From CAWAND01 sp963727915 (GTDB lineage Bacteria; Chloroflexota; Anaerolineae; Anaerolineales; E44-bin32), in assembly GCA_963727915.1 (NCBI GenBank), contig CAVSID010000004.1, forward strand, positions 310,001 through 374,000: a stretch of 64,000 nucleotides of DNA, written 5' to 3'. Made by a program: the position numbers and the translations under genes. Positions 39,571 through 48,688 of the stretch are shown one piece after another (the first letter of the stretch is position 1; the number at the start of each line of letters is the position of its first letter). A model generated the notes under the pieces. The model worked only from the letters and a program-made list of their open reading frames with translations. It searched no databases and was not told the origin of the DNA.

Positions 39571-40665
39571 ATGATGAACGCCAGCTTGGGTGGGGAGACG
39601 TTCGGTACTATGTGGGACAGCGTTGTTCGGCGTGAACAAGGCCTGGATATGCGTCAACACTACCAGATGCTCAGAGGCGTGAGCCGGACGTTCGCGCTGT
39701 CGATCGAGCAGTTGCCGGCCGGGTTACGCGATTCCATCACAGTTGCCTACCTTCTTTTCCGGGTTTCGGATGCACTCGAGGACCATCCCAACCTGTCGCC
39801 CCTGGTGAAGTCGAGCCTGTTGCGTACCTGGGTGGCGGTGCTCGAAGGCAAAGAGGACGTCTCGCACCTGACAGCGGCCTTGTCCGATCTCGATCCGAGT
39901 GACCCCGAGGTGCTTGTGGCGCAGCGGGCAGGGGACGTCATGGACGCCCTGCACTGCCTGCCCTCCGTCGTTCAAGATGCCATCCTCCTGAGGCTGTCCC
40001 GCAGCTCTCTTGGCATGGCTCGTTGGCAAGATCATGGCCCCTTTGTCGAAAACGAAGAAGCCCTCGATGACTACATGCACCAGGTCGCCGGCCGCGTCGG
40101 CTATCTATTGACGGATATTTTCGCCTGGTATTCGCCCATCGTGCGCGAACGTAAATCCATGCTGATGCCCCTTTCGCGTGAGTGCGGATTGGCGCTGCAG
40201 ACCGTGAACATCATCCGCGGTATGCGCAAAGACTACGAGAGAGGCTGGGTATACGTCCCGCAAAGTTACTACGAGAAAGCCGGCCTGACCCGGGATTCGA
40301 TGTTCGAGAGTGAGAATTTCGAGAAATCACTGCAGGTGGTCGAAATGTTGGCCCAGAAGGCAGAACGCCACTTGTGGGGCGGGATGGAGTACGTCATCCA
40401 TCTTCCAAGGCGACTGCACAGCGTGCGGCTGGCCTGCATGTGGCCAGTGTACTTCGCTGTCGGCACGCTTGCCGTCAGCCGCAACAACGCCAGTGTCCTC
40501 TCCAGCGAGGCCAAGATCGGGCGTGACCAGGTGATGCAGATCGTCGCCAGCACGCGACTGCTCGGGTGGTCCAACCACTGGCTGCGATTTTACTATTGGC
40601 TCCTCAACCGGCCCGTGCAACCCGCGGACCGTCAGCTGCTTGCGGTGCTCACCTCAACCCACTGA
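39571..40665 (+). CDS. Squalene/phytoene synthase family protein
   Basis: Trans-prenyltransferase joining two prenyl diphosphates head to head. About 364 residues. First Asp-rich motif DALED near residue 67 and second motif in NIIRGMRKDYERGWVYVPQ near 216, with the substrate-binding VSRTFALSIEQLP near 38. The second motif and spacing resemble squalene synthase of the ERG9 type more than bacterial HpnC/HpnD. A -10-like TATACT at 39541 precedes it. Starts at 39571, 39610 (after GGGGAG) or 39649 are possible. No desaturase or hopene cyclase is near. Confidence 0.88.
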   Translation: MMNASLGGETFGTMWDSVVRREQGLDMRQHYQMLRGVSRTFALSIEQLPAGLRDSITVAYLLFRVSDALEDHPNLSPLVKSSLLRTWVAVLEGKEDVSHLTAALSDLDPSDPEVLVAQRAGDVMDALHCLPSVVQDAILLRLSRSSLGMARWQDHGPFVENEEALDDYMHQVAGRVGYLLTDIFAWYSPIVRERKSMLMPLSRECGLALQTVNIIRGMRKDYERGWVYVPQSYYEKAGLTRDSMFESENFEKSLQVVEMLAQKAERHLWGGMEYVIHLPRRLHSVRLACMWPVYFAVGTLAVSRNNASVLSSEAKIGRDQVMQIVASTRLLGWSNHWLRFYYWLLNRPVQPADRQLLAVLTSTH

Positions 40666-41189
40666 GCACCCAACACCAACTCCGACGCCCGCCGGGCCGG
40701 AACCGATCCCCTCAGATACTTCACCTCTAACCACACTACCAATGCGAGCCCATTTGGCCGGGGGCCATCAAAGTCACCTGGCGATCGAGCCCTTTCCAGA
40801 GGGTTGGCCCGGCGGTGGAAGGAGATGGGCTGCCCCGGGTTTCGTTGGCAACCCCTGCCAACCCCCATTTTGGTGTGCTCCCATCTGTTTGTGAACACGC
40901 TCACAAGTCGTCCGGCGACGGAGGATTGCCACAGATCCCGGTATAGAGAGCCCGGATGACTGCCAATCTGGTCCTCCGCCCCCACCCGCCACCAGGATCG
41001 CACTGACTTCTGTTTCTGCGGCACTTCCGCCAGCCGATCGACCCCGGGCCGCGGTTTCAGCGACGATCTACCCGTTCGATGGGGCAGCCCGATCGGGCGG
41101 GCAATCCTGTCCTGAATGCTCGATGCCATCCACTGGGCTTGCCGCTACCATTGCCATGGATGTGACTCGGGGTGGCCGGCAAGGCCCGG
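40666..41189. other. Intergenic region without a convincing gene
   Basis: 524 bases between convergent genes. Open frames exist on both strands, but their products are low-complexity or Arg/Pro-rich and resemble no family. The only distinct element is the palindrome at 40889. The composition is less GC-rich than in the flanking genes. Confidence 0.5.
40889..40906. promoter_or_regulatory. Palindrome TTGTGA-N6-TCACAA, site 4
   Basis: TTGTGAACACGCTCACAA has perfect half-sites, in a 524-base gap between two convergent genes. The presence of a perfect site here suggests that an unseen promoter or small RNA lies in the gap. Confidence 0.5.
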
Positions 41190-41552
41190 CTAATCTTCTC
41201 CCGGCTGGTCATCATCGTCGTCCAGATGGAAGCGATGGAGAAGCCGGTGAAAGAGCGGGGCAAAGAGCACACCGGCGACCACCAGGAAGACCACGCCCGA
41301 AAAGAGGGCATAGGCCGAGGCAAAAACCTTTCCCCCTTGGGTATGCAGTTGATCAACCGGCCCCATGCCCGCCAGAATCATGGAGGCGTTGAGCAAGGCA
41401 TCGACCCAGGTCATGCCCTCGGTGATGCGGTAGCCAAGGATCCCCACCAACAGGGCCACCAGCACCACCCCTACGGCAATTCCTATGAAACGAAGCATGC
41501 GGAGCAGGAAATCCCACCGTGAGAGAATTGGATCACCTTTGCCTTCGAACAT
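41190..41552 (-). CDS. Small two-helix membrane protein, ion-channel-like topology
   Basis: 120 residues, with two membrane helices (residues ~16-42, LRFIGIAVGVVLVALLVGIL, and ~76-100, ALFSGVVFLVVAGVLFAPLF) around a re-entrant-like loop GMTWVDALLNASMILAGMGP. The TM-loop-TM form resembles a two-pore-type channel subunit without the TVGYG filter. It ends in an acidic tail (HLDDDDDQPGED). Related proteins are widespread but uncharacterised. Confidence 0.65.
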   Translation of the reverse strand: MFEGKGDPILSRWDFLLRMLRFIGIAVGVVLVALLVGILGYRITEGMTWVDALLNASMILAGMGPVDQLHTQGGKVFASAYALFSGVVFLVVAGVLFAPLFHRLLHRFHLDDDDDQPGED

Positions 41553-41609
41553 TTTCTCCTCTGGCCTGATGCATTCGGTTTTCGCCTCCGTACCCGGAAT
41601 GAGGCAGCG

Positions 41610-41934
41610 CTATTTTGTCCGGTGGATGACCATCTCGAAGTGGTCCACCGTCTCCGGGCGGCTGATCAAGAAGTCCTCGTCCTCGGGATAGTACCGCGCC
41701 TGGTCCGGCCCTTCTCCGGTGAAGGCGGCGATCGAGTCCCATCCATCATCCCAGAGGGTAAGGAGCAGGAATTCCGCCTTGTCTGCTAAAACTCGCCGCG
41801 GCACGAAGATCCCCTGGTTGCCCTTCGTCCCAACCCAGTCCGGGACGCCGGTGCGCTCAAGGATCTCCGAGTACGCGGCGGCGTGCTCGCGGCGCGTTTC
41901 ACCCCGCCAGATCCCCCAATCGTCCGCCTGTCAT
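41610..41934 (-). CDS. Antibiotic biosynthesis monooxygenase-like (ABM) domain protein
   Basis: About 107-residue ferredoxin-like protein. Family pattern: IWRGETRREHAAAYSEIL, GVPDWVGTKGNQGIFVPRR, FLLLTLWDDGWDSIAAFTG and ARYYPEDEDFL, ending VDHFEMVIHRTK. An ATG at 41934 leads in after a probable one-base insertion near 41928; otherwise the first in-frame ATG is at 41804, which would remove the first half of the fold. Such proteins are dimeric oxygenases or quinone-handling enzymes; the substrate is not known. Confidence 0.65.
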
Positions 41935-41954
41935 TTCTCGAATGCCTTCGGACG

Positions 41955-42719
41955 TCAGCCGCCTGGCGGTTGACCTTCCTGACGCCATACCGTCTGCCAA
42001 TGTTCCACCCAGGCCGGATCAAGCCGGAGGAGGCGGGACTTCCCAAGATTCTGCTTCATGACCCAGCGTACGTTGGGTGAGGCATCTGTGAGCCAAGGTT
42101 GCATGGCGGGTTTGCCCTCATCCGGCCGAGCGCAAACGGCGACGCTCCAGGCATAGGCCAGACCCTTTCTCAGCACCTTAGCGTTCTCGTCGAGCGGCCC
42201 GGCTTGTTGTTTTAGCCAGTGGGTTGCGTCGTCCAGATGATGGAACACCGGCGCAAGGGAAGGCATCAGCTGAAGAAGACGCGGCTCACACAGCCCGGCG
42301 ATCGCTGCCCGGCGTTCGAGGGGATCTGTGTTCCAATCCGCAACCGCCTGCAGCAGGGCCTGGACGTCGGCTTCTCCCAGGCGCTGAAGCCCCATGGCGA
42401 CGGCTTCCCGAACCCGCCAGCGGGAATCGTGCGCCCGCGTCCGCAGAAGAGCCAGATTGCCAGTCTCGCCCTCGGCAATCAGCCTCCCCAAGCCGAAGAC
42501 GCCGCAAAAGGCGAGGAAGCCCAGGGGTGTGTTCTCCGGGGCTTCCTGAGCATCAAGCTGGGCGTAGCTGATGATCTTTTCTCTAGGGGCGATATCGACG
42601 AAGGCGGCTGCCAGCTCAAGGTTGCCTCGCGGGCCGGGCAACCCTAACTCGGCCTTCAGGTAGGCATCCCAGTCTTTGCTGGAAGCCAGATGATCTGAGT
42701 ACGCCTGTCGTTTGCCCAT
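41955..42719 (-). CDS. HEAT-repeat protein
   Basis: About 254 residues, all helical. HEAT-type units such as LLRTRAHDSRWRVREAVAMG, LLQAVADWNTDPLERRAAIA and WLTDASPNVRWVMKQNLGKS suggest an alpha-solenoid, with some likeness to DNA alkylation repair (AlkD-like) proteins. Key AlkD residues cannot be confirmed. ATG 42719 is chosen because residues before it look non-coding. It is 90 bases downstream of msrA on the same strand. Confidence 0.65.
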   Translation of the reverse strand: MGKRQAYSDHLASSKDWDAYLKAELGLPGPRGNLELAAAFVDIAPREKIISYAQLDAQEAPENTPLGFLAFCGVFGLGRLIAEGETGNLALLRTRAHDSRWRVREAVAMGLQRLGEADVQALLQAVADWNTDPLERRAAIAGLCEPRLLQLMPSLAPVFHHLDDATHWLKQQAGPLDENAKVLRKGLAYAWSVAVCARPDEGKPAMQPWLTDASPNVRWVMKQNLGKSRLLRLDPAWVEHWQTVWRQEGQPPGG

Positions 42720-42810
42720 ACGCCTGCCGGAACGGCTCCGTGACACGCCGGATGCCAGATAGGGGGCCAAGAATTACCACCCTCGGCGGGCCGCCAGGCG
42801 CTCGATGGCC

Positions 42811-43377
42811 TCAGGGGACAGGGGCTTTGAGCAGGTCCGCGTAGTGGGATCGGAATTTGGCCACTTTGGGTGCGATGATCGCTCGACAATACCCCTGATT
42901 GGGATTCTTGGCAAAGTAGTCTTGATGGTAGGCTTCGGCCGCGAAGAAGGTTTCCAGGGGCTCGACTTGCGTCACCAGGGGACGGCCCCACAATCCCTCA
43001 GCTTCTATTTCCCGGATGACCTTGTGGGCGGCTGCCTCCTGGCCCGAATCCTGGGTCAGAATAATCGACCGGTACTGGGGCCCGACGTCATTTCCCTGAC
43101 GATTAGGGGTCGTCGGATCGTGCAAGGTGAAGAAGACTCGCAGGATATCCTCGAAGCTGATGACGGCCGGATCAAAGGCGACCTGTACCACTTCAGCATG
43201 GCCAGTGCGGCCGGTGCAAACCAGCTGGTAGGAGGGATGGTCAACATGCCCTCCCGCGTAGCCCACCGTGACTTCGTCAACTCCTTTGAGCTCCTGGAGA
43301 GCTGGCTGGAGGCACCAGAAACATCCTCCCCCCAGTGTGGCCAACTCACGAGAAGCGTCCACTTTGTCCTCGTTCAT
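42811..43377 (-). CDS. msrA: Peptide methionine-S-sulfoxide reductase MsrA
   Basis: 188-residue enzyme that repairs S-methionine sulfoxide in proteins, using thioredoxin. The catalytic motif GGCFWCLQ has Cys19; YAGGHVDHPSYQLVCTGRTGHAEVV and FFTLHDPTTPNRQGNDVGPQ are conserved, with YHQDYFAKNPNQGYC near the C-terminus holding a recycling Cys. Length is normal. The gene is in a run of small stress and repair genes. Confidence 0.96.
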   Translation of the reverse strand: MNEDKVDASRELATLGGGCFWCLQPALQELKGVDEVTVGYAGGHVDHPSYQLVCTGRTGHAEVVQVAFDPAVISFEDILRVFFTLHDPTTPNRQGNDVGPQYRSIILTQDSGQEAAAHKVIREIEAEGLWGRPLVTQVEPLETFFAAEAYHQDYFAKNPNQGYCRAIIAPKVAKFRSHYADLLKAPVP

Positions 43378-43437
43378 ACCTAAACTCCAATCTGAAACGG
43401 GCGATGGATTTGGAACACTCTGCGATCCGGCGATCGA

Positions 43438-43929
43438 CTACGGATTGCGGGGGACCAGGTGCAGAAGGGGGATGTCCCGGCCTCCGGTGCGTTCCGCGTA
43501 GGTCCTATAGCCCTCGTAGACCTGCGTCGCCCGGGACCACGCCTGCTCACGGGCTGCGCCCTCCAGCTCCTCCACGCCGTAGTCGTTGTGAACCCCCCGC
43601 CAGGTGAGTTGAGCGACGCCGAGCTCCTTCAACTTCCGATACCATCGGGGGTGGCGGTCACTGCCGAAGTTGGATGCGACAAGGATAAGACCAGCGGAGT
43701 CCGGCACAACCACCAGTGGAACGCTCCGGCCCCCGCCTCGGAGGTCGTCACTCACGTCCACCAAGGCGACCGGCAGGCCGGTTGCCCACGCCGTCAGGCT
43801 CCAGCGTCCGCTTGTCAGCTGCAGGATCGGGCGGTCAAGTTGCGGGAGCCACCTGCGCAGGAGACCAATTCCCCATCCGCTGGCTACCCGACGGCGTATC
43901 CGAGCCTGGGACCAACTGATGATGCCCAT
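43438..43929 (-). CDS. Ddn-type F420-dependent nitroreductase family protein
   Basis: 163 residues of the split-barrel Ddn family (deazaflavin-dependent nitroreductase/quinone reductase). Typical parts: VPLVVVPDSAGLILVASNFG, HPRWYRKLKELG, and REQAWSRATQVYEGYRTYAERTGGRDIPLLHLVP. It suggests that the cell makes or uses coenzyme F420, though no F420 biosynthesis gene is in the window. A quinone or similar acceptor is likely. Confidence 0.85.
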   Translation of the reverse strand: MGIISWSQARIRRRVASGWGIGLLRRWLPQLDRPILQLTSGRWSLTAWATGLPVALVDVSDDLRGGGRSVPLVVVPDSAGLILVASNFGSDRHPRWYRKLKELGVAQLTWRGVHNDYGVEELEGAAREQAWSRATQVYEGYRTYAERTGGRDIPLLHLVPRNP

Positions 43930-44001
43930 TGGTTTGTTCCCCGTTCAAGCCAGGTTTGCGACTACCAACTGGACCCGGTTGGCATGTGGATGGAGTCCGG
44001 C

Positions 44002-44718
44002 TCACAAGTCCTGATAGGAATTGCCCTGGCCCTCGAGCTCCTTGTGGGCGTCTTCTTTCTCCCAAAATCGGTCGGCCCTGGCGCGCATGGCTTTGCGCAT
44101 TTCGTCCCAATTCTCGGCCTCCCGGCGCCATGCCCGAATGTAGAACCAACCGGGGACGCCGAGAATGAGGCCTACCTCCCCAAGATAGATCAGCCAGATT
44201 AACCATTCCTTACCGGTGGTTGTATCGGGAACGAAGTAGACACTCGTCGCCGGCGGGGTTGGAAAGCTCAGCTGATAGAGCCCGGGCTTGTCGATCGTGA
44301 ACCGGAGCACGGGGCGGCCTTCGGCAAAGGGTGTATCGTAGGGCATCAGCCCCCGAAGGACATATTCGATCTGGTTCCGCTCGCCTGTTGCGGCATCGGC
44401 CACATGGAACCAGGTTGCGGAGGTCGACCCCTCGAACTGCATGCTGATCGACAGCAACTCGTAGGACGACGTGAAGACTTCATACGTGCCAGGATCCAGG
44501 TGGGCATTCACCGGCGTGCTCACAAGATCCAGTCGCTGGATGTCCTCCGGCCGGGGGACGTCGACCCACCCCAAGCGAGATGGCACGTAGAGCAATGCAT
44601 AACCGACGACTTTGACGGTCGTGGATATGGAGCACACCAGCCCGATGAGGACCACGAACATTATCACGCCGCCGATGATGGCCAAGAAGCCCGGCGGTTT
44701 GTAACCTTGATTTGCCAT
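44002..44718 (-). CDS. Membrane protein of unknown function
   Basis: 238 residues. A membrane helix at residues ~13-40 (FLAIIGGVIMFVVLIGLVCS), an extracytoplasmic beta-rich domain (~55-165, including PGTYEVFTSSYELLSISMQF), a second helix (LIWLIYLGEVGLILGVPGWF), and a charged cytoplasmic tail. It resembles no family that I can name. The beta domain is like those that bind ligands outside the membrane. Confidence 0.55.
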   Translation of the reverse strand: MANQGYKPPGFLAIIGGVIMFVVLIGLVCSISTTVKVVGYALLYVPSRLGWVDVPRPEDIQRLDLVSTPVNAHLDPGTYEVFTSSYELLSISMQFEGSTSATWFHVADAATGERNQIEYVLRGLMPYDTPFAEGRPVLRFTIDKPGLYQLSFPTPPATSVYFVPDTTTGKEWLIWLIYLGEVGLILGVPGWFYIRAWRREAENWDEMRKAMRARADRFWEKEDAHKELEGQGNSYQDL

Positions 44719-45062
44719 TCAGCTACCTCTCCTTGACAGCGCCCGGGCACGATCGGGCCAACCTGCCTGCACAGCCCGGCTGCCTTTGGCGCCGGATCAA
44801 TTATGCACGATTTCGGGGCAAAGAGGACTCGGCCGCAATGCGAAGAGGGGAATTGGCCCAATCCTTCCCCTCAGGTATTACCCGCCAAGCTGCGCTGCGG
44901 GTTCACATGGGTTGGCGTTCATCCGTCCAATCGTTTGCAGCCGGAGGAAGTTTCCCTTGCCGAGGTTTGTGAAAATCATCACCAGCTAAGAGGCGGGCGT
45001 CGGCCGGTGCTGGCCATCGAAGCCGCCGAGGGCTGGCCGCCGATCAGACGATCAGGAACGCA
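44719..45062. other. Intergenic region without a convincing gene
   Basis: 344 bases upstream of the minus-strand membrane gene and downstream of the GNAT gene. No coding frame resembles a protein family. It contains a near-match to the TTGTGA-N6-TCACAA palindrome at 44967. Confidence 0.5.
44967..44984. promoter_or_regulatory. Palindrome TTGTGA-N6-TCACAA, site 5 (one mismatch)
   Basis: TTGTGAAAATCATCACCA, one mismatch in the right half. It lies in an intergenic region about 250 bases upstream of the membrane protein gene at 44002-44718 (minus). Confidence 0.45.
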
Positions 45063-45533
45063 CTAGCTCAGGCGCTTGGTCATGTTGATGTTGGTAGCCT
45101 GGTAGCCGAGTTTGTTGTAGAGATCCAGGGCAGCCTGATTGTGGCCGAAGACATGCAGCGAAATCACGTCGAGCCCTTGGGACCTCACCCACGCCTCGGA
45201 CTGGAGCATGGCTTGCGTCGCGAGACCCCTGCGACGTAGGTCGGGCCGGATCCAAAGGTCGTAGATGAACGCTTTGCGCACCCCGGCGTCCTCAACCGCT
45301 GTCAACCACAACACCCCCGCGGCTTCGGTCTCGTCAGGCACAAACAGCTCGTAGAGCGCCTGCCCCTCGGTCGCTGTGCCCTGCGGGAGAAGTTTCATAA
45401 TGTCCTCCCGGGATCTTTTCTGCGCGATCTCGGCCGGCCAGTTGCCGGCGCGCAGTTTGTCGTCGGCGTACTCGACAATCAAGCGTTCAATGTAGACCTC
45501 AAAGCTCTCCTGCGACATCGGCACCAGGTCCAT
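45063..45533 (-). CDS. GNAT-family N-acetyltransferase
   Basis: 156-residue acetyltransferase. The acetyl-CoA-binding motif A is in IYDLWIRPDLRRRGLATQAM (R-R-x-G-L-A), and motif B in VFGHNQAALDLYNKLGYQ. AGGAG precedes ATG 45533. The N-terminus (ESFEVYIERLIVEYADDKLR) is typical of one bacterial GNAT subgroup. The acceptor is unknown. Confidence 0.9.
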   Translation of the reverse strand: MDLVPMSQESFEVYIERLIVEYADDKLRAGNWPAEIAQKRSREDIMKLLPQGTATEGQALYELFVPDETEAAGVLWLTAVEDAGVRKAFIYDLWIRPDLRRRGLATQAMLQSEAWVRSQGLDVISLHVFGHNQAALDLYNKLGYQATNINMTKRLS

Positions 45534-45604
45534 GGCGTCTCCTGAAATGAGGTTCGAAGAGGCGGTCGTGCCCATGACGATCAGCGCCAGGCAAGCGGCA
45601 GGTC

Positions 45605-46090
45605 CTAGTGCCCGCTGCCGTTCAGCCAGGAAAGCGCCCGAGTTTGGTGGGGGGTCCAAGCGCGCCATACGCTTCGTGCCCAGGCCTCCACCCGGTCTGC
45701 GACCTCTTCCGGGCGATGACCCCACACATGCATCAGGGTGAGCTGGCCCGCAATGGCCGGGGGGTCGAGCCAGGGCAAGGAATCGTCAGAAGAGAGCCGT
45801 GCCAGTACCGCCGAAGGGAGCAAGTCCCATCCCGGCCGTCCGCCGCGTGCCACCAACCAGCACAAACTGGTGAGGTGAATGGCAACCGAGCGATTGGATT
45901 GTCCCTTGGGATGCTGGAGAACATAGGCATTGTGGGCCAGGTGGTGCATCCGGCGATCGGCGTCGCCGAAGAAGTCCTGACTCAACATCTCTTTGAAAAT
46001 GAGAGCGCAGCCGGCTGTTCCCCCGACCACCTGTGACCCGCATTGGCCGCAAGGCTGCAGACGCTGCGTCTTGGTTTCCAAACTGGGCAT
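45605..46090 (-). CDS. DUF5946 family protein
   Basis: 161 residues. CGQCGSQVVGGTAGCALIF near the N-terminus carries a C-x2-C plus C zinc-like cluster, and the following HHLAHNAYVLQHP and SVAIHLTSLCWLVARG are the family signature. It is a cytoplasmic protein with no known function. It lies upstream of the GNAT gene on the same strand with a 71-base gap. Confidence 0.7.
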   Translation of the reverse strand: MPSLETKTQRLQPCGQCGSQVVGGTAGCALIFKEMLSQDFFGDADRRMHHLAHNAYVLQHPKGQSNRSVAIHLTSLCWLVARGGRPGWDLLPSAVLARLSSDDSLPWLDPPAIAGQLTLMHVWGHRPEEVADRVEAWARSVWRAWTPHQTRALSWLNGSGH

Positions 46091-46318
46091 GGCTTTGTTC
46101 CGGCACCCGTCCCAGCGAACGCCGTCGCACAGGACGGAAGTCCTAGGTGAGCCCTCAACGGATTGTCGGTCGAAAGCCTGAGGAAAGCAAGGCGAGAACC
46201 CGGCCAGCCCTTGTTGCCGGCTGTTCCGCCCTTGAGCAAGGCTGTCATGTCAGAGCACAGGGGCTTCCCCGCGTCGAAAGAGGTTCTGATTTCTCAGACC
46301 ATTTATGTCATGGGGCAA

Positions 46319-47086
46319 CTAGGCGTGCCAAGCGAACGTGCAGGATGAGGCGATTTCTTCGAAGCCATGCCGCAGGAGGATGCGTTCGCTGGCCGGCTCA
46401 GCCTCGACCGTGACGAACCGTCGTCCATGTGCCTTGGCCGCCTGCACCCTGGCCGCCAGGACGGCCGTGTACAGGCCCCTTCCCCGGAACGCTTGAAGCG
46501 TGGAACCGCCCCACAGGCTGGCAAACTCGCTGCCGGCCTGGAAATGGATCCATCCCACGCTGGCAGGGGTGTCATCGATATAAGCAACGAAGATCTCAAG
46601 ATAACCGGGCTGCTGCAGTTCGAGCGAGAAATGCTCTGTCACCCAACTGAAGTCCTCGCCCCAGACCTCTTCCTCGACACCCACCACCCGGCCCAATTCT
46701 GCCCGATCCGAGAGACGGCGCACGTCCACCTTCCCGGTCGGGGTGAGCGATGCTGGAAGAGCCGCCAGGTCGAGACACAGGGTCGGAGCCGGCATGTCGG
46801 GCACAAAGCCGTGCTTTTCGAGCAGATCGCTCAATTCAGGCGGCAGATCATGGCTGTGAACCTTCCATTCGATGGGTCCCTCAAACGCCTGGAGCTCTTC
46901 GATCTGGGCCTGGATCGTGGTGTCGGCGGTTTCCCGTGTCAGCCGAGTGTAGAGGATGAAATTCGTACCCGGGCCCGGCCTCACAAAGCGGACGAGCTCG
47001 TGGGTGCTCTGCCTCTCCACGCCGGGAAAGAGGGCTTGGATGCGTTCCTGAAGGTCAAAGCGCTGCAATAGATCGGGGGAGTTCAA
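46319..47086 (-). CDS. GNAT-family N-acetyltransferase, two-domain
   Basis: 255 residues. The N-terminal half is a degenerate GNAT-like domain, and the C-terminal half carries the active fold, with the CoA motif in WGGSTLQAFRGRGLYTAVLA (R-G-x-G) and AEPASERILLRHGFEEI. It begins with TTG, which gives the only full-length frame. The acceptor is unknown. No ribosome site of note. Confidence 0.85.
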   Translation of the reverse strand: MNSPDLLQRFDLQERIQALFPGVERQSTHELVRFVRPGPGTNFILYTRLTRETADTTIQAQIEELQAFEGPIEWKVHSHDLPPELSDLLEKHGFVPDMPAPTLCLDLAALPASLTPTGKVDVRRLSDRAELGRVVGVEEEVWGEDFSWVTEHFSLELQQPGYLEIFVAYIDDTPASVGWIHFQAGSEFASLWGGSTLQAFRGRGLYTAVLAARVQAAKAHGRRFVTVEAEPASERILLRHGFEEIASSCTFAWHA

Positions 47087-47140
47087 CGGGCGGGCCCATC
47101 CGTCGTCTCATGAGGGAAGCGTTGCTGGATAGCGTGGCGG

Positions 47141-47845
47141 TCAGCTGTGTTCGGGACTCGATCCATAGATCACTTGCATATCCGGCTTCTCAGTCGTCAG
47201 GTAGTGGATCCAGACATACACGTGGTTGAAGCCTGCCAGAAGCAGTGCGGCGCTCGACGCCCAAATCAATCCCGGCAGATAGAGGACCATCAGTCCGGCC
47301 ACATACATGGCATTGTCAACGTACCGGAACGCTCCCCGCTTCTCGAGGGGAGCGCCGCGATAGGCCAGGTCGAAATGATCCGCCCCCAGGGCACGCCTGA
47401 GCCCAAAGTAGCGTCCGACGGAGTAGAGAACGTACAGACTAGGCACCGACACCACGACAATGAGTATGTTCAACACAAAGGGATTCGCCTGAAGACTGCC
47501 GCTGTTGGACAGGGCGAGCAGAACGATGGTCACCGGCCTCAGCACAAACAGGATCATGAAGCCCACGCCATACAGGGGAAATGCTTTGCCACCCAGCAGC
47601 CGTGTGGGGCCTTGGACGGTGAGCTGCCAGCGCCATACGAGCATGACATAGGCCTGGTGCGCCACTGGTACGGCCGCCGTCAACCAATACCAGGTTGGCG
47701 TGGTCCAGCCCCACAATGAGCCGGTGGACATGGCATCGAACCCCCCCGCCCACATCAGGACCACGCCGGACAGCACAGCCGCCAGCAGATGAAATCCTTG
47801 TCTGTGAAGGAAGCTGATTTCAGGCAACTGCGCGCTGTGCGACAC
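47141..47845 (-). CDS. PEMT/Opi3-like membrane methyltransferase family protein
   Basis: 234-residue protein with about six membrane helices. The C-terminal part carries a phospholipid methyltransferase-like pattern (KRGAFRYVDNAMYVAGLMVL, then FNHVYVWIHYLTTEKPDM), which in the family contributes to SAM binding. It may methylate a lipid head group or a prenyl-linked product. It starts with GTG. The normal GxGxG motif of soluble methyltransferases is absent, as expected. Confidence 0.7.
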   Translation of the reverse strand: MSHSAQLPEISFLHRQGFHLLAAVLSGVVLMWAGGFDAMSTGSLWGWTTPTWYWLTAAVPVAHQAYVMLVWRWQLTVQGPTRLLGGKAFPLYGVGFMILFVLRPVTIVLLALSNSGSLQANPFVLNILIVVVSVPSLYVLYSVGRYFGLRRALGADHFDLAYRGAPLEKRGAFRYVDNAMYVAGLMVLYLPGLIWASSAALLLAGFNHVYVWIHYLTTEKPDMQVIYGSSPEHS

Positions 47846-47931
47846 GTGTCATTCCTTACCAAGGTCCAGGGCGTTCCATGGGCCGATTGCTCGAAGGGTT
47901 GCCGTTGGAGAGCGAAGCGACCGGATTGCGG

Positions 47932-48588
47932 TTAGAAGCCGCCCTGGGATCGGGCCACATAGGCCGCAATTAGGATGTAGTGGCTGAGGCAGCCGAGGAT
48001 GACGAATATGTGCCAGATCTCATGGAATCCGAAAACCCCGGGCAAGAAGTCTGGCTTCTTGAGGATGTAGATCACCGCGCCCAAGGTGAAGAATGCCCCA
48101 CCAACGAACAGCCACACGAGCGCGCCAGCCGGCATGGTGACCACCATCTCGCCGATGGCGACGATCGACAGCCAGCCCATCAGCAGATAGATTCCCGCCG
48201 AGAGCCAACGCGGTACCTTGATGAACAGCATTTTCAGGGTGACGCCTGCCAGCGCAATGCCCCACACGATCGCAAGTAAGCCCCAGCGCCAGAATCCTTC
48301 GAAGAATCCCAAGCATACCGGGGTGTAGGTTCCGGCGATGAGCACGTAAATGGCGGCGTGATCCAGTTTGCGCAGCCACTGGATGACCTGCGGTCGGGCA
48401 ACCACCAAGTGATAGGCGGACGAGGCGGCAAACATGGCAACCAGCGCCGCGCCGTACACAGCCAGCGAAGCCCGTTTCAGTTCCGGCCCTCCGCCGACCA
48501 CCAGCAGGAAGATCAGGCCGGCCAAGGCGGCTACTGCAGCCCCGAGATGGGTGAGGCCGCTGACAGGATTGCGCAACTTGATGCCCAC
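47932..48588 (-). CDS. Hemolysin III / YqfA family membrane protein
   Basis: 218 residues, seven helices of the PAQR/hemolysin III family. Conserved points: SSAYHLV near residue 57, KLDHAAIYVLIAGTYTP near 74, and FHEIWHIFVILGCLSHY near 192; these give the Ser, Asp and His residues that form the intramembrane zinc site. Start is GTG. The family is related to adiponectin receptors and may act in lipid hydrolysis; the bacterial role is unclear. Confidence 0.93.
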   Translation of the reverse strand: MGIKLRNPVSGLTHLGAAVAALAGLIFLLVVGGGPELKRASLAVYGAALVAMFAASSAYHLVVARPQVIQWLRKLDHAAIYVLIAGTYTPVCLGFFEGFWRWGLLAIVWGIALAGVTLKMLFIKVPRWLSAGIYLLMGWLSIVAIGEMVVTMPAGALVWLFVGGAFFTLGAVIYILKKPDFLPGVFGFHEIWHIFVILGCLSHYILIAAYVARSQGGF

Positions 48589-48688
48589 GCTAGCTCACGC
48601 TCACAGTTAGTGTCTGGGCGGGAATCGCCCGACGGCTCGTCGGCCCATTTTACTCTGACTTGGATTTGGTTCAAGGAGCATGGGGTGG

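Noticed and set aside
40632..41129. 165-codon minus-strand frame in the gap after the squalene synthase gene
   Set aside because: Product is Arg/Pro/Trp-rich without any family pattern and runs into the end of the upstream gene.
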